From Rhizobium sp. CC-YZS058 (GTDB lineage: Bacteria > Pseudomonadota > Alphaproteobacteria > Rhizobiales > Rhizobiaceae), in contig NZ_JAYESJ010000001.1 in NCBI RefSeq assembly GCF_034720595.1, forward strand, positions 250,501-314,500: a stretch of DNA of 64,000 nt, in the 5' to 3' direction. The stretch's first letter is position 1; every line of letters starts with the position of its first letter. Shown here piece by piece: positions 38,033 through 48,906 of this stretch. Position numbers and translations under genes: made by a program. The notes under the pieces were generated by a model that did not search any database, was not told the origin of the DNA, and saw nothing but the letters and a program-made list of their open reading frames with translations.

Positions 38033-38874
38033 TAACCGGTCGGCAGGTCGTAGAGCCAGGCAATCCGTTCGATCGCCGCATCGAGGCCTTCATGCGCCAC
38101 CGACATGGTGTGGCCGTTGGCGTGCAGCAGCGTCGTGTCGTCGACCATCAACCCGACATGGCCGGTCCAGAACACCAGGTCGCCCCGCGTGATGTCTTCC
38201 CTTGCGATCTCGGTGCCGAGCCCGGCCCATTGCATATCGGTGTCGCGCGGCGCGGCGCGGCCGGTCATGGAGAGCGAAAGCTGCACCAGCCCGGAGCAGT
38301 CGATGCCGAAGCCGGAGCGGCCGCCCCAGAGATAGGGCGTGTGCAGGAAGGTCTCGGCAATCGCGACATAATCTTCCGCCAGCGGCTCGGACAGCGCTCG
38401 GCAATGATGCGCGACCACCGCCTGGCCACTTTCGAGCAGAAAGTAGCGGGTGCCGCGCGTGCTGCGTTCATCGACGATCGTGATGCGGCTGCCCATGGAG
38501 AGCGCCTGCACGGTCGGAAAACGCAGGTCGGCACCGGAATAGACGAAGGTGCGTGGCACGGTGACGATATGCGTGGGGCTGTGCGTTACGGGGACCACCG
38601 CAAAATCCGGCACATAGCCGACATAGCCGTCCGCATCGGCCTTCACCCAGGCCCAGCCGCCGGCACTGTCGAGAAGGCGCACGGTCTCGCCCAGCAGGAT
38701 TTCCGTATCGGTTCCGCAGGCAAGGTCCGGCTCTTTGCGCAGCGCCATCACCGGCACCCCGCAGATCGCCGCGCTGCCCATCGTGTAGGAGAGCGCGTCG
38801 ACAAGACCGCGCAGACGCTCCTCGGCAAGATCGCTGCGATAGGCGTTCAAACGACGATCGGGAAGATCGGACAT
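38020..38874 (-). CDS. NlpC/P60 family peptidase with SH3 domains
   Basis: 284 residues. SH3-like repeats fill the N-terminal half (TEILLGETVRLLDSAGGWAWVKADADGYVGYV), then an NlpC/P60 domain with the catalytic Cys in GFGIDCSGLVQLSL and His in WTGHVGLMVDDTTLLHANG. It should cleave D-Glu-mDAP-type bonds in cell-wall peptides; without a signal peptide it may act on recycled muropeptides in the cytoplasm. ATG at 38874 is chosen with GGAG about ten bases upstream. The MarR-type gene lies 40 bases upstream in the same direction. Confidence 0.88.
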   Translation of the reverse strand: MSDLPDRRLNAYRSDLAEERLRGLVDALSYTMGSAAICGVPVMALRKEPDLACGTDTEILLGETVRLLDSAGGWAWVKADADGYVGYVPDFAVVPVTHSPTHIVTVPRTFVYSGADLRFPTVQALSMGSRITIVDERSTRGTRYFLLESGQAVVAHHCRALSEPLAEDYVAIAETFLHTPYLWGGRSGFGIDCSGLVQLSLSMTGRAAPRDTDMQWAGLGTEIAREDITRGDLVFWTGHVGLMVDDTTLLHANGHTMSVAHEGLDAAIERIAWLYDLPTGYRRP

Positions 38875-38914
38875 GGAGGTCATGCTCCGTAAGCGGAAGG
38901 AGGCTCTGTCTCTG

Positions 38915-39262
38915 TCAGAGTTTGCGGGCCTCGGCAATGACGAGATCGCCCAGTTTCTCCAGATAGAGCGCTCCGGCGACCGTCCGCTTGATCACCACAT
39001 TGCGCCCATCGCGCGGATCGCGCTCACGGGTCACGAGGCCGCGCGTGCCCATGGTATCGAGGGCGCGGGTGATGACCGGTTTCGTCACGCCCAGCGTCGC
39101 CGCCAGCCCGCGCACCGTGTGCGGCGGGGGAACCAGGTAAATCTGCAGAAGAATGGCCATCTGGCGAAGCGTCAGATCGTCGGCATCAATCCGGACCTGG
39201 TTCAGCGAGACGGAATGCCAGAGGGTGAGCGCCTGCGTGGCGGAGAATTCGACCGGCATCAT
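38915..39262 (-). CDS. MarR-family transcriptional regulator
   Basis: 115 residues with a winged helix: LTLRQMAILLQIYLVPPPHTVRGLAATLGVTKPVITRALDTMGTRGLVTRERDPRDGRNV-type arrangement (recognition helix in VTKPVITRALDTM, wing in RDPRDGRN). It starts at the first of two adjacent ATGs behind AGGAGG. Co-directional with the NlpC/P60 gene 40 bases downstream, which it may control. Confidence 0.87.
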   Translation of the reverse strand: MMPVEFSATQALTLWHSVSLNQVRIDADDLTLRQMAILLQIYLVPPPHTVRGLAATLGVTKPVITRALDTMGTRGLVTRERDPRDGRNVVIKRTVAGALYLEKLGDLVIAEARKL

Positions 39263-39316
39263 GCGGCCCTCCTTTCACGCCGCGGACTGTATCGCCAAGT
39301 CTCTTACGGAAGCGTT

Positions 39317-39907
39317 TCAGGCCAGTGTCGCGATCAGCCGGTCAATGCGCAGGAGATGTCGGCGACGCGTCTCCTCGCCTGCAACGTCCATGCCATGAAG
39401 TGTCAGCATGCGGAACCGGGCTTGGGGCGCGCAGCCGGTGACGATGCCCCGCTTCAGCAGGCGGCGCACCGGGTCACCCATCACGAGCCGCACCACCCAC
39501 CAGGGCGAGCCGGTGCTGGTCAAGGCCAAGACATGTTTGAGCCGCGTCAGCCGCGGCGAGATACGCCCGCCACCCGGCGCGACAGCAAAGGCAATGCCCG
39601 GCGCAAGAACGCGGTCGAAGAACCCTTTCAGGATCGCCGGGACATTGAACCACCATTGCGGAAAGACCAGCACCAGCGCGTCTGCCGCGGTCAGCCGCTC
39701 GATGAGATCCGGCATTCGCTAACGATCGACTCGGTCAGGTAGCTTCGACGCTCGCGCGCTCGCAGCCGCGGGTCAAATTCCTCGACATAGAGATCGAAGA
39801 GATCGACGCTGTGGCCGCCGGCGCACAGCTGCGCGGCCGCCCGCGCTGCGAACGCCGCGGCAAAAACTTTCGGACTGCGGATGGGCGAGGACGAGAAGGA
39901 CATGCAT
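39317..39907 (-). pseudogene. Frameshifted NAD(P)H-dependent quinone oxidoreductase (flavodoxin-like)
   Basis: Three successive frames together read as one flavodoxin-fold quinone reductase. From ATG 39907 MHVLLVLAHPQSESF is frame 1. After a T5 run (39862-39866 on the plus strand as A5) coding continues in frame 2 as AAAFAARAAAQLCAGGHSVD to RRSYLTES. A second shift, with a TAG between DR and RMPDLIERL, leads to frame 3 containing DALVLVFPQWWFNVPAILKGFFDRV and the C-terminus. At least two lesions make it non-functional unless they are sequencing errors. Confidence 0.8.
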
Positions 39908-40069
39908 GGCGCGCGCTCGAGCGATGAAGCCCATACGCTGCCACAGCTGCGTCAGGCTGCAAGGAGGCCGATCGCCGAAGCAGCGCCCAGCTGCTATCGT
40001 CGCCAAACGCGGTTTGCTTCGGCCGGCGGAGAGGTGAAACTGGCGATGACGTGCGCAGCGAGCATGTCG

Positions 40070-41680
40070 TCAGAAGAGCGTGCCTTGCGGTGTTTCGTCG
40101 TCCTCTGTCCGGCGCTTTCGAAGGCGGACGTGTCTTGAGGGCTGAGCCTGTTCAATCAATGGCAGGGTGGAGGCATCCTCGCCGGTGATCGCCGCGAGGC
40201 GGCCATCGGCAAATTGCAAGGTGACCGAGCGCCCGACCCCGGTCTCGGCCGCGGTCTTCAAAGGCGCGCCGGTCTCGTCGCGGACCAGCACGAAACCCCG
40301 GTCCAGGACCTTCTCATAGGACAGCGACTGGAGCATTCGGTTCTGCGCCCCGATGCGCTCGCGGAACCGCTTGAGGTCAGCGAGCATGGCACGCTCGCCC
40401 TTTTCCGCCAGAGCCGCCACGCGTTTGCGGTCATGTCGGATCTGCACGAGTGCGCGGCCGGGATAGCCGCGCAGCGCGACATCGGCTGCTGCAAGCCGTC
40501 GCCCCGCGCGTTCGGCCATGCGCTCGGTCAGCCGTGCGGCGAAAGCAATGCGTTCGTTCAGGTGTTGACGGCGGTCGCGGATACGAACGGCGACGAGGTC
40601 CGCCCGCAAATGGGCGCCGACTCGCTCGAAACTGCGCCGCTTCTCCGCCGTGTTCATCTGCAGCCCGCGCGACAGGCCGGCGGCGGCCTCATCGAACCGC
40701 CTGCGCGGCAGGGCCAGCAACTGGTCGAGCGAGGGCAAAGCGCGGGCGAGCGCCCGCAGCGCCTGGCGGCGATTGTCCATCTGCCGGCCGGCCGCGCCCT
40801 TGAGCCGGGCCGAAAGCCCGGCGAGCGTGGCTTCGAGGTCGGCGCGGACCGGCACGGCCATTTCCGCCGCCCCGGTCGGCGTCGGCGCCCGCTGGTCGGC
40901 GGCATGGTCGATCAGCGTCCAGTCGGTCTCGTGGCCGACGGCGGAGATCAGCGGAATGGCGGAGGCTGCGGCAGCGCGCACCACTGCCTCATCGTTGAAG
41001 CCCCAGAGATCTTCGAGACTGCCGCCGCCGCGGGCGACGATCAGCACATCCGGCCGGGGCAGGGCGGCGCCGGGTTCCAGCGCGTTGAAACCCTGAATGG
41101 CCGCCGCCACCTCATTGCCCGAGCCTTCGCCCTGGACGCGCACGGGCCAGACGATGACATGGACGGGAAACCGGTCGGCGATGCGGTGCAGAATATCGCG
41201 GATCACAGCGCCCGTCGGCGAGGTGACGACACCGATGACGCGCGGCATGAAGGGAAGACGTTTCTTGCGCCCCTGGTCGAACAGGCCTTCCGCCGCCAGC
41301 CTGCGCCGCCGCTCTTCCAGCAGCGCCATCAGCGCACCCGCACCCGCCGGCTCCAGCGTTTCGATGACGATCTGATATTTGGACGAACCCGGGAAGGTCG
41401 TGACCTTGCCGGTGGCGATCACCTCCATGCCTTCTTCGGGGCGGAACCGCAGCCGGCTCATCGAGCCCTTCCAGACGACCGCGTCGATCCGCGCCTTGTC
41501 GTCCTTCAGGCCGAAATAGGCGTGACCGGAGGAATGCGGGCCGCGATAGCCGCAGATTTCGCCGCGCACGCGCACTTGGTCGAAGGCCTGCTCGACTGTC
41601 CGCTTGATCGAGCCCGACAGCTCGGACACGGAATATTCGGAGAGATTCGAGGGTGACTCGGCATCGAAGGAGAAGCTCAT
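40070..41680 (-). CDS. xseA: Exodeoxyribonuclease VII large subunit
   Basis: 536 residues: N-terminal OB-fold ([41 protein letters not shown]), the catalytic core with [39 protein letters not shown] and [20 protein letters not shown], and a long coiled-coil C-terminus. It degrades single-stranded DNA with XseB. ATG at 41680 matches the family N-terminus; the frame extends further upstream without coding support. The C-terminal tail after about residue 500 is basic and unusually long. Confidence 0.94.
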   Translation of the reverse strand: MSFSFDAESPSNLSEYSVSELSGSIKRTVEQAFDQVRVRGEICGYRGPHSSGHAYFGLKDDKARIDAVVWKGSMSRLRFRPEEGMEVIATGKVTTFPGSSKYQIVIETLEPAGAGALMALLEERRRRLAAEGLFDQGRKKRLPFMPRVIGVVTSPTGAVIRDILHRIADRFPVHVIVWPVRVQGEGSGNEVAAAIQGFNALEPGAALPRPDVLIVARGGGSLEDLWGFNDEAVVRAAAASAIPLISAVGHETDWTLIDHAADQRAPTPTGAAEMAVPVRADLEATLAGLSARLKGAAGRQMDNRRQALRALARALPSLDQLLALPRRRFDEAAAGLSRGLQMNTAEKRRSFERVGAHLRADLVAVRIRDRRQHLNERIAFAARLTERMAERAGRRLAAADVALRGYPGRALVQIRHDRKRVAALAEKGERAMLADLKRFRERIGAQNRMLQSLSYEKVLDRGFVLVRDETGAPLKTAAETGVGRSVTLQFADGRLAAITGEDASTLPLIEQAQPSRHVRLRKRRTEDDETPQGTLF

Positions 41681-41821
41681 GGCGCCATTCTGCCTCGTTC
41701 CAGCCCGCAAGACCAGCCGGGGAAGCAGCCGCGGAGCATGCATCCCCGCCTTTCACCATCGGCGAGGATCTGGGTGTGGCCGACCGGCGCGCGGCAATAT
41801 CGGCGCGCCGGCGGCAGTTCG

Positions 41822-42808
41822 TCAGACGGTTTCCCAGCCATCCTTCTCGCTGGCGCGGTAGATGGCATCGATAAAGGCCTGGTTGGCACGCGAGCTTTCG
41901 AGCGATACGACCTCCTCGGCCTCGCCGGCTGCCGCGCGGGCAAAGGCCTCGACCTGCCGGCGATATTGGCGGGCATCCTGGAAACGGAAGAGCTGCGATT
42001 CGGCGTGGTTCTGGTTGGTCAGCTCGACCTCTTCGCGGCCATAGCGGTCGGCATTGAAGGGCGACTTGACCTCGATCGTACCGGTCTCCCCATGGAACAC
42101 CATGATCTGTCGGGCGGCAAGCTGGGTGGAGATGTAGAAGGACAGCTCGAAGCCGCCGAAATCCGCGCGCACGCTGGAATAGATATCGGTGCCGAACTCC
42201 GGATCACGCTCCGTCGTCGCCTGGACGCGCTTCGGTTCAGCGCCGGTAACGAACCGGGTGGTAATCGTCGGATAGACGCCGATATCCGGCAGGCCGCCGC
42301 CGCCGAGCGAAGGGATGTTGCGCATATTGCCGGGGTCGCGGTTGAAATAGGTGAAGGCGCCCTGAACATGGCGCAGACGGCCGATCGCGCCTTCCGCCAA
42401 GAGGTCGCGCACCTTGCGCCAGACCGGGCTGTAGGTGACCATATAGGCCTCCGAGATCAGCACCTTCTCAGAATCGCGTGCCTCGATCAGCGCGTCGATC
42501 TCGTCGGCCTTGAGCGCGATCGGCTTTTCGCAAAGCACATGCTTGCCGGCGCGAGCGGCGCGCAGCGACCATTCGACATGCTGCGCCGTCGGCAGTGGAA
42601 TATAGACGGCATCGATCTGATCGGAGGCCAGCATCGCGTCATAATCGCCGAAGGCATGCGGCACCGAAAAACGGTCGGCCATGGCGCGGGCGCGGGCGAG
42701 ATCGCGGCTGGCAATCGCTGTGACCACGGCATTTTCTGCATCCTGAATCGCAGGCACGACGAGCTCCCGACCGATCTTGGCCGTGGAGAGAATTCCAAAT
42801 CTCAGCAT
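41822..42808 (-). CDS. Gfo/Idh/MocA-family oxidoreductase
   Basis: 328 residues. N-terminal Rossmann domain ([20 protein letters not shown]), the conserved EKPIAL motif in [32 protein letters not shown], and a C-terminal dimerisation/substrate domain with [21 protein letters not shown](P)-dependent sugar or cyclitol dehydrogenase is the usual role; the substrate is unknown. Start 42808 has AAGGGAGG five bases upstream. Divergent from the aldo/keto reductase gene. Confidence 0.9.
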   Translation of the reverse strand: MLRFGILSTAKIGRELVVPAIQDAENAVVTAIASRDLARARAMADRFSVPHAFGDYDAMLASDQIDAVYIPLPTAQHVEWSLRAARAGKHVLCEKPIALKADEIDALIEARDSEKVLISEAYMVTYSPVWRKVRDLLAEGAIGRLRHVQGAFTYFNRDPGNMRNIPSLGGGGLPDIGVYPTITTRFVTGAEPKRVQATTERDPEFGTDIYSSVRADFGGFELSFYISTQLAARQIMVFHGETGTIEVKSPFNADRYGREEVELTNQNHAESQLFRFQDARQYRRQVEAFARAAAGEAEEVVSLESSRANQAFIDAIYRASEKDGWETV

Positions 42809-42983
42809 CTCTGCCTCCCTTGTGGTCCGGCGGTGCCGGACCTGCTGCGCCGATGCACTTTCGTAAGTTAAAACGAAAACACATCGCGCCCCATGTTCAT
42901 CGCCCTGTCGCAGCCTATCTGCAGGCTGGCGGCAGACGGCAATGTCTCCGTATCCTCTTTGGCAAGCAAACCGGAGTGAGTCC

Positions 42984-43934
42984 ATGGAAAAGCGAAAGCT
43001 CGGCCGAACCGCCCTGTCCATCGCGCCGCTGGTGTTCGGCGGCAATGTCTTCGGCTGGACGGCGGATGAGCCGACCTCCTCCCGCCTTCTCGACGCCTTC
43101 ACTGATGCCGGCTTCAACGCGATCGACACGGCGGACGTCTATTCCGCCTGGGCGCCCGGCAACAAGGGGGGCGAATCGGAGACGATCATCGGCAAATGGC
43201 TGCGTCAGTCCGGCCGGTCGCGCGACTCCGTCGTGCTGATCACCAAGGTCGGCTCGGATCTGGGAGAGGGGCGGAAGGGTCTTTCGAAGCGCTGGATCAT
43301 GCAGGCGGTGGAGGATTCGCTCAAACGGCTGCAGACGGATCATATCGATCTCTATCTCTCGCACTGGCCGGATGCGGACACGCCTTACGATGAAACGCTT
43401 TCCGCCTACCAGTCGCTGATCGAGGCCGGCAAGGTGCGCCATATCGGCGCCTCCAATCTCGACGCCGACCAGCTGCGCAGCGCCCTCGACACGGCTGCCG
43501 CCCGCGGCCTGCCGCGCTATGACGTGCTGCAGCCCGAGTATAATCTCTACGACCGAGGCGGTTTCGACGGGCCTTTGCGCAACCTCTGCCTGTCGGAAGA
43601 AATCGGCGTCATTACCTATTTCAGCCTCGCCTCCGGCTTTCTGTCCGGCAAATATCGCTCGCACAAGGACGTCGAAGGCAAGACCCGTGGCGAGGCGGTG
43701 GCCAAGTATCTCGATGGCCGCGGCATGCGGATCCTGAATGCCCTGGACGAGGTCGCGGCCTCGCGCCAGGCAAAGCCGGCCGAGGTCGCGCTTGCCTGGC
43801 TGATGGCCCGGCGCGGCGTCACGGCGCCAATCGCCAGCGCAACCAGTCTGGAGCAGGTGCAGAGCCTCATTCGTTCGGCCGATCTGACATTGAGCGAGGA
43901 AGAGCTGCGGCTGCTCAATGAGGCGAGCGACTGA
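42984..43934 (+). CDS. Aldo/keto reductase
   Basis: 316 residues, TIM-barrel NADPH-dependent reductase. The catalytic tetrad is visible: the Asp in [11 protein letters not shown], Tyr of the same motif, Lys in LITKVGSD, and His in [13 protein letters not shown]. The coenzyme region is [19 protein letters not shown]. Start 42984 follows GGAG. It converges on the M15-like gene, overlapping by 20 bases at the 3' ends. Confidence 0.9.
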   Translation: MEKRKLGRTALSIAPLVFGGNVFGWTADEPTSSRLLDAFTDAGFNAIDTADVYSAWAPGNKGGESETIIGKWLRQSGRSRDSVVLITKVGSDLGEGRKGLSKRWIMQAVEDSLKRLQTDHIDLYLSHWPDADTPYDETLSAYQSLIEAGKVRHIGASNLDADQLRSALDTAAARGLPRYDVLQPEYNLYDRGGFDGPLRNLCLSEEIGVITYFSLASGFLSGKYRSHKDVEGKTRGEAVAKYLDGRGMRILNALDEVAASRQAKPAEVALAWLMARRGVTAPIASATSLEQVQSLIRSADLTLSEEELRLLNEASD

Positions 43935-44562
43935 CCCCCGGCGCGATCCCGGCAAGCACGGGGAAGCCGGCATAGGCTTCCCCGTGCCCGATGTGGTGAT
44001 TGGCCATGCCCGGCTTCGTCAGCACGCCACGGGGCGCGGCGAAGCTCGAGATGCGGCGTTTCGGCCGCTCGTGCCACTGGATGTTCACCGCCCAGAGCTT
44101 CGGGAAGAATTCCAAATCGGAATAGGGCAGGTGGTCGTGGATCCACCAGGCGAGCCTTTGCCAGTCGCCGGGCGCGGGATAGTGATCGGCCACCCAGGGG
44201 ACGACCACGCAGGCGGTGGCACCGCGGCAGCCTTCCGCGTCGCGGCGATCCCAGATATGCCCGGCGGCATTTGCCGCGTTCGATCCGCAGTTCAGCCCCT
44301 TGGCATTGCCGAAGCCGTTCACTTCGGCCGAGCGATAGCCCGAGCGGATGTGCAGGCGGCCGAAGCTGCGCTGCAGCGGCTCCAGCAGCGTCTGGCACAG
44401 CGCCGTGCCGGTTTCGATGGCGAGGTCTGGGTCGTCGGGAATGTTGGAGAAGCCATGGAGGGCGGCGATCTCCGAGTGAAGGAAATCGCGCAGGAAGAAA
44501 TTCTCCGACAGCCGCACCCGGCCGAGATCCTCAAGTCCCCGCATGGATCGTGGTGCGCGCAT
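43915..44562 (-). CDS. Peptidase M15-like domain protein
   Basis: 215 residues without a signal peptide. The centre resembles M15 D-Ala-D-Ala carboxypeptidase-like folds: LHIRSGYRSAEVNGFGNAKG, a possible metal-binding GHIWDRRDAEG, and a C-terminal His in NIQWHERP. The expected SxHxxGxAxD signature is altered, so enzymatic activity is uncertain. Start 44562 has GGGAGGA upstream; the last 20 bases overlap the convergent aldo/keto reductase gene. Confidence 0.55.
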   Translation of the reverse strand: MRAPRSMRGLEDLGRVRLSENFFLRDFLHSEIAALHGFSNIPDDPDLAIETGTALCQTLLEPLQRSFGRLHIRSGYRSAEVNGFGNAKGLNCGSNAANAAGHIWDRRDAEGCRGATACVVVPWVADHYPAPGDWQRLAWWIHDHLPYSDLEFFPKLWAVNIQWHERPKRRISSFAAPRGVLTKPGMANHHIGHGEAYAGFPVLAGIAPGVSRSPH

Positions 44563-44678
44563 GATGTGTCCTCCCCTTGTCGGCGCCAGTCTACAAAGGG
44601 AGAAGCGGCCTGCCACCCGGAAACGGCAGAACGCCGCCCTGGCCGATCGACCGGGGCGGCGCCCGAAGCTCGGTCCGG

Positions 44679-47105
44679 TCAGGCGCGCAGCGTGCCGCCG
44701 GTCGCCTTGGTCACATTGCCGACGATCTTCGCCGTCAGCGCATTTAAATCCTCGTCCGTCAGCGTGCGCTCCGCCGGCTGGATGACGACTTCGATCGCCA
44801 CCGACTTCTTGGCCTCGCCCAGCGATGCGCCTTCGAAGACGTCGAAGACGGTGACACCAGAAATGAGCTTGCGATCAGCCGTCTGCGCCGCCTTCAGAAT
44901 GCTCCCGGCTTCGACATGGCGATCGACCACGAAGGCGAAGTCGCGCTTGACGGCCTGGAAGGCGGAAAGATCCAGCGGCGGCTTGGTGCGTGTTGCCTTT
45001 CGTTTCGGCTCCGGCAAGGCGTCCACGAACACCTCGAACCCGGCCAGTGCGCCCGATACATCGAGCGCATCGAGCACCTTCGGGTGGAACTCGCCGAAGG
45101 AACCGAGCGTGATCTTGGGGCCATACTTGATCGTTCCGGAGCGACCCGGGTGGTACCAGGCGGGGCCGCCGGCCTCGATCTGGATATTGCCCATCGGCAC
45201 GCCGCAGGCTTCGAGCACGGCCAGCGCATCGGCCTTGGCGTCGTAGACATCCACCGGCTTGCCGCCGCCCTTGGCCGCGTTCGACCAGGCGCGACCGGCC
45301 CCGGCCAGCGTTGCCGTGCCCCGGCGAATGCCGCCGGCCACGCGCCGCTGCCCTGCCGGCTGGTCGCTCTCATAGGTGCCGGAGACCTCGAAGAGGGCGA
45401 CATCGCCGAACCCCTTGTCGGCATTGCGCTGCGCCGCCGTCAGCAGCCCGGGCAGCAGCGAGGGGCGCATGTCCGACATGTCGGCGGCGATCGGATTGGC
45501 AAGCGCGAGCGAGGCGCTTCCGCCGCCGAAGAGCTCCGCCTGCGCCTTCGGAATGAAGGACCAGGTGACCGCCTCCAGCATGCCGCGCGCGGCCAGCGCC
45601 CGCTTCGCCTGTCGCGTGCGGATCTGCAACGGGGTAAGGATGCGGGTGTTGACGGTCACGTCGCGGTCGAGCGGAACGGGCTTGATCGCGTCGACGCCAT
45701 GAATGCGCATGACCTCTTCGACGAGATCCGCCTTGCCATCGACATCCGGCCGCCAGGTGGGAACGGACACGCGCACGCGCTCTCCCGACCCTTCGACCGA
45801 GAAGCCGAGGCGGGTAAGGATGTCGATGCTTTCCTCTGCGCTGACCTCCAGCCCCGTCAAGCGCTTGACCTCGGAAAGCGGGAAGTCGATCTCCTTAGCC
45901 GGCTTCTCATTGGGGCCGATGATCTCCGCTTCGCAAGCCTCGCCGCCGCAGAACTCCAGCACAAGAGCCGTCGTCCGATCGAGACCCGGCACCATATAGG
46001 CCGTATCGACGCCGCGCTCGAAGCGATAGCGCGCATCGGTGATGATGCCGAGCGCGCGGCCCGAGCGGGCGATGTTGATCGGATCCCAGAGCGCGGATTC
46101 GATCAGCACGTCCGTGGTCGTCTCGTCGCAGCCCGAGTGCTCGCCGCCCATGATGCCGCCGATCGACTCAATGCCGTTCTCATCGGCGATCACCACCACA
46201 TTGGGGGTCAGCGTGTAGGTGCGCTGGTCGAGCGCGAGAATGGTCTCGCCGGCAGTCGCGCGGCGCACGGTCAGGTCGCCCTTGACCTTGGCGGCGTCGA
46301 AGACATGCATCGGCCGGCCTTGGTCGAAGGTCATGTAATTGGTGATGTCGACCAGGGCGTTGATCGGGCGCAGGCCAATGGCGATCAGCCGCTTCTGCAT
46401 CCATTGCGGGCTCGGGCCGTTCTTGACGCCACGCACCAGCCGCAGGCCGAAGCCGGGGCAGAGATGCGTGTCTTCGCCAAGCGCCAGCGTGACCTTGACC
46501 GGCGTTTTCCCCGCGGTCGCGAATTTCGCGTCCGGCTGCGGCTTCAGCGTGCCGAGGCCGGAGGCGGCGAGATCGCGGGCAATGCCGCGAATGCTGGTGC
46601 AGTCGGGGCGGTTCGGGGTGAGGTTGATCTCGATCAGCGGATCATCGAGACCGGCATAGGCGGCGAAGCTGGTGCCGACCGGTGCATCGGCGGGCAGATC
46701 GATGATGCCGTCGTGATTGTCCGACATCTGCAGCTCGCGCTCGGAGCACATCATTCCGCGGCTCTCGACCCCGCGAATGGTGCCGACGCCGAGGGTCACA
46801 TCGATGCCCGGTACATAGGCGCCAGGGGCGGCGAAGGCGCCGATGAGCCCCTCGCGCGCGTTCGGCGCGCCGCACACGACCTGCACGGGGCTGCCAGCGC
46901 CGGTATCGACCATAAGCACCTTCAGCTTGTCGGCCTGCGGGTGCTTCTCGGCCGAAAGGATCCGGGCGATGACGAAGGGCTTGAAGGCTGCCTTGTCGTC
47001 GACATCCTCGACCTCGAGGCCGATCGCCGTCAGCCGCTCGCAGATCGCCTCCAGCGATGCGTCGGTTCCAAGGTGGTCCTTCAACCAGGAGAGTGTGAAT
47101 TTCAT
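44679..47105 (-). CDS. pheT: Phenylalanine-tRNA ligase beta subunit
   Basis: 808 residues. The N-terminal tRNA-binding (EMAP-like) domain is at about 40-150 ([32 protein letters not shown]). The B3/B4 editing region follows, then B5 ([22 protein letters not shown]), the synthetase-like core, and the C-terminal FDX-anticodon-binding domain ([35 protein letters not shown]). It forms an alpha2beta2 enzyme with PheS. It is separated from pheS by the brnT/brnA pair and starts 36 bases after brnA. Confidence 0.96.
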   Translation of the reverse strand: MKFTLSWLKDHLGTDASLEAICERLTAIGLEVEDVDDKAAFKPFVIARILSAEKHPQADKLKVLMVDTGAGSPVQVVCGAPNAREGLIGAFAAPGAYVPGIDVTLGVGTIRGVESRGMMCSERELQMSDNHDGIIDLPADAPVGTSFAAYAGLDDPLIEINLTPNRPDCTSIRGIARDLAASGLGTLKPQPDAKFATAGKTPVKVTLALGEDTHLCPGFGLRLVRGVKNGPSPQWMQKRLIAIGLRPINALVDITNYMTFDQGRPMHVFDAAKVKGDLTVRRATAGETILALDQRTYTLTPNVVVIADENGIESIGGIMGGEHSGCDETTTDVLIESALWDPINIARSGRALGIITDARYRFERGVDTAYMVPGLDRTTALVLEFCGGEACEAEIIGPNEKPAKEIDFPLSEVKRLTGLEVSAEESIDILTRLGFSVEGSGERVRVSVPTWRPDVDGKADLVEEVMRIHGVDAIKPVPLDRDVTVNTRILTPLQIRTRQAKRALAARGMLEAVTWSFIPKAQAELFGGGSASLALANPIAADMSDMRPSLLPGLLTAAQRNADKGFGDVALFEVSGTYESDQPAGQRRVAGGIRRGTATLAGAGRAWSNAAKGGGKPVDVYDAKADALAVLEACGVPMGNIQIEAGGPAWYHPGRSGTIKYGPKITLGSFGEFHPKVLDALDVSGALAGFEVFVDALPEPKRKATRTKPPLDLSAFQAVKRDFAFVVDRHVEAGSILKAAQTADRKLISGVTVFDVFEGASLGEAKKSVAIEVVIQPAERTLTDEDLNALTAKIVGNVTKATGGTLRA

Positions 47106-47141
47106 GCCATTGTCCCTTCGGAGCCTCGGGCTCCCCTTGTC

Positions 47142-47501
47142 CTACTCGGTCTCGTTCGCCCGCACATGGGCCGCCAGCACGGCATTGATCCGACTTTGCC
47201 AGCCGGGCCCCGTCTTGCGAAAATGCTCCACCACCGCGCGATCAAGCCTCAGCCCGACGCGCTCCTTCACCGGTTCCTTCTGCGGCCCGCGCTGCCCCCG
47301 CGCTTTCTCCAGCGCCTCGACGATCTCCGGAAAGACCTCGCGCATGGGACGCGCGGTTCGCATGAGCTCTTCAGTCAATTCAGGACTGTCTTCGCCGTGA
47401 GCACGTTCATACTCATCCAGCGTGATCCGTCCCTGTTTGACATCCTCAAGGGTCGGAAGAGCCCTCTTTGAGGGCGAAATAGGCTGCACGTTCGCGCGCA
47501 T
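47142..47501 (-). CDS. brnA: BrnA-family antitoxin
   Basis: 119 residues. The C-terminal ribbon-helix-helix-like segment KERVGLRLDRAVVEHFRKTGPGWQSRINAVLAAHV is diagnostic in pattern (VGLRLDRAVVEHF, GPGWQSRINAVL). The N-terminal part is acidic and includes DVKQGRITLDEYERAHGED. It should bind BrnT and repress the operon through the palindrome upstream of brnT. The start at 47501 overlaps the brnT end by 56 bases, more than usual; a later start is possible. Confidence 0.85.
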   Translation of the reverse strand: MRANVQPISPSKRALPTLEDVKQGRITLDEYERAHGEDSPELTEELMRTARPMREVFPEIVEALEKARGQRGPQKEPVKERVGLRLDRAVVEHFRKTGPGWQSRINAVLAAHVRANETE

Positions 47502-47733
47502 TGATCTTCCTCATGGATATGATGCGGAGCTTTGCACCGCGTGGTGTCCAACAGAAGGTGCAGAGGACGCCGTCGAGGAAACCCGTGGTGTTGAACCGCC
47601 GCTCCCCGTAGCTTTTCCTCTCGTCTTCCCACGTCACCGCGCTGTCGAAGTCGAAGTGGAGGATATCGGCAAAGTCCAGCCCGCGCAGTTCTTGCGTCAG
47701 CCTTCGCTTCTCTTCGTCCCACTCCAGCTCCAT
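47446..47733 (-). CDS. brnT: BrnT-family ribonuclease toxin
   Basis: 95 residues with the BrnT pattern: MELEWDEEKRR at the start, RGLDFADILHFDFDSAVTWEDER, YGERRFNTTGFLDG and the C-terminal LRIISMRKINARERAAY carrying the conserved Arg/Lys residues. BrnT toxins are RelE-like RNases that inhibit translation. Toxin-first order is normal for this family. It starts 46 bases after the pheS stop, with a perfect palindrome in between. Confidence 0.87.
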   Translation of the reverse strand: MELEWDEEKRRLTQELRGLDFADILHFDFDSAVTWEDERKSYGERRFNTTGFLDGVLCTFCWTPRGAKLRIISMRKINARERAAYFALKEGSSDP

Positions 47734-47751
47734 GCTTTACCACGCATCGTA

Positions 47752-47767
47752 ATTTGTGGCCACAAAT
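47752..47767. promoter_or_regulatory. Perfect 16-bp palindrome, likely BrnA operator
   Basis: ATTTGTGGCCACAAAT is fully self-complementary, lies 18 bases upstream of the brnT ATG and 12 bases after the pheS stop. BrnA-type antitoxins autorepress by binding inverted repeats in their promoter, so this is the expected operator position. The TACGAT hexamer just downstream (minus strand) could be a -10 element; that part is inference. Confidence 0.7.
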
Positions 47768-47779
47768 AAATCCGGGCGA

Positions 47780-48862
47780 TCAGCCGCTCAAGCCGCCGAA
47801 CAGGGTCGGCATGTCGAGCGGGCGGAAGCCGTAATGGGTCATCCAGCGCACATCCGCATCGAAGAAATTGCGCAGATCCGGCATGCCGTATTTCAGCATG
47901 GCGATGCGGTCGAGGCCCATGCCCCAGGCAAAGCCCTGGTAGACATCCGGATCGAGCCCACCGGCGCGCAGGACGTTGGGATGAACCATGCCGCAACCAA
48001 GGATCTCCATCCAGTCCGTTCCCTCGCCGAACTTGACGATCGGGCCGGAGCGGTCGCACTGGATGTCGACCTCGAAGGAGGGCTCGGTGAAGGGGAAGAA
48101 GGAGGGACGGAAGCGCATGGTGACGCTGTCGACCTCGAAAAAGGCCTTGCAGAACTCTTCCAGAACCCAGCGCAGATTCGCCACATTGGCCTTCGTGTCC
48201 ACGACCAGGCCCTCCACCTGATGGAACATCGGCGAATGGGTGGCGTCGCTGTCTTGGCGATAGGTCTTGCCGGGGATGATGATACGGATCGGCGGCTTCT
48301 GCGCTTCCATGGTGCGCACCTGCACGGGCGAGGTATGCGTGCGCAGCACCTTGCGCTCGCCGCTCTCGTCGGCCGGCAGGAAGAAAGTGTCGTGCATCTC
48401 ACGGGCCGGATGGCCTTCGGGGAAGTTCAGCGCCGTGAAGTTGTAGTAGTCGGTCTCGATATCCGGGCCCTCGGCGATCGAGAAGCCCATGTCGGCGAAG
48501 ATGGCCGTGATCTCGTCGACGACCTGCGTGATCGGGTGGATCCGGCCACGCTCGGCGGGCGAGCTGCGCACCGGCAGGCTGACATCCACCGTCTCGCGCT
48601 GCAGCCGTTCGGCGATCGCCGCATCCTTCAGCGCACTCTTGCGCAGGAGGATCGCATCGGTCACGCGGGTCTTCAAGGCGTTGATCGCCGCGCCACGCGT
48701 CTGCCGGTCCTGCGCAGACATGCTGCCGAGCGTCTTCAGAAGGTCGGAGACCGAGCCCTTCTTGCCCAAGGCCGCCACGCGCACGGCCTCGATCGCCGCT
48801 TCGCTGTCGGCGGCGTCGATTTCGGAGAGGAGGCTGCGTTCCAGGTTTTCGAGATCGCTCAT
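47780..48862 (-). CDS. pheS: Phenylalanine-tRNA ligase alpha subunit
   Basis: 360 residues. An N-terminal coiled-coil arm precedes the class II core: motif 2 region [41 protein letters not shown], and motif 3 [33 protein letters not shown] is also characteristic. It catalyses Phe activation in the alpha2beta2 enzyme. It lies 44 bases after the kinase-like gene and upstream of brnTA-pheT. Confidence 0.96.
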   Translation of the reverse strand: MSDLENLERSLLSEIDAADSEAAIEAVRVAALGKKGSVSDLLKTLGSMSAQDRQTRGAAINALKTRVTDAILLRKSALKDAAIAERLQRETVDVSLPVRSSPAERGRIHPITQVVDEITAIFADMGFSIAEGPDIETDYYNFTALNFPEGHPAREMHDTFFLPADESGERKVLRTHTSPVQVRTMEAQKPPIRIIIPGKTYRQDSDATHSPMFHQVEGLVVDTKANVANLRWVLEEFCKAFFEVDSVTMRFRPSFFPFTEPSFEVDIQCDRSGPIVKFGEGTDWMEILGCGMVHPNVLRAGGLDPDVYQGFAWGMGLDRIAMLKYGMPDLRNFFDADVRWMTHYGFRPLDMPTLFGGLSG

Positions 48863-48906
48863 TCTGCTTCTGCCTTCATCGCGCTGATGCGCTGCTGTGG
48901 ACGGGG

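Noticed and set aside
41783..41810. CCGGCGCG/CGCGCCGG hairpin after the Gfo/Idh/MocA gene
   Set aside because: Eight-base stem with a 12-base loop and no T-tract on the minus strand; too weak to call a terminator.
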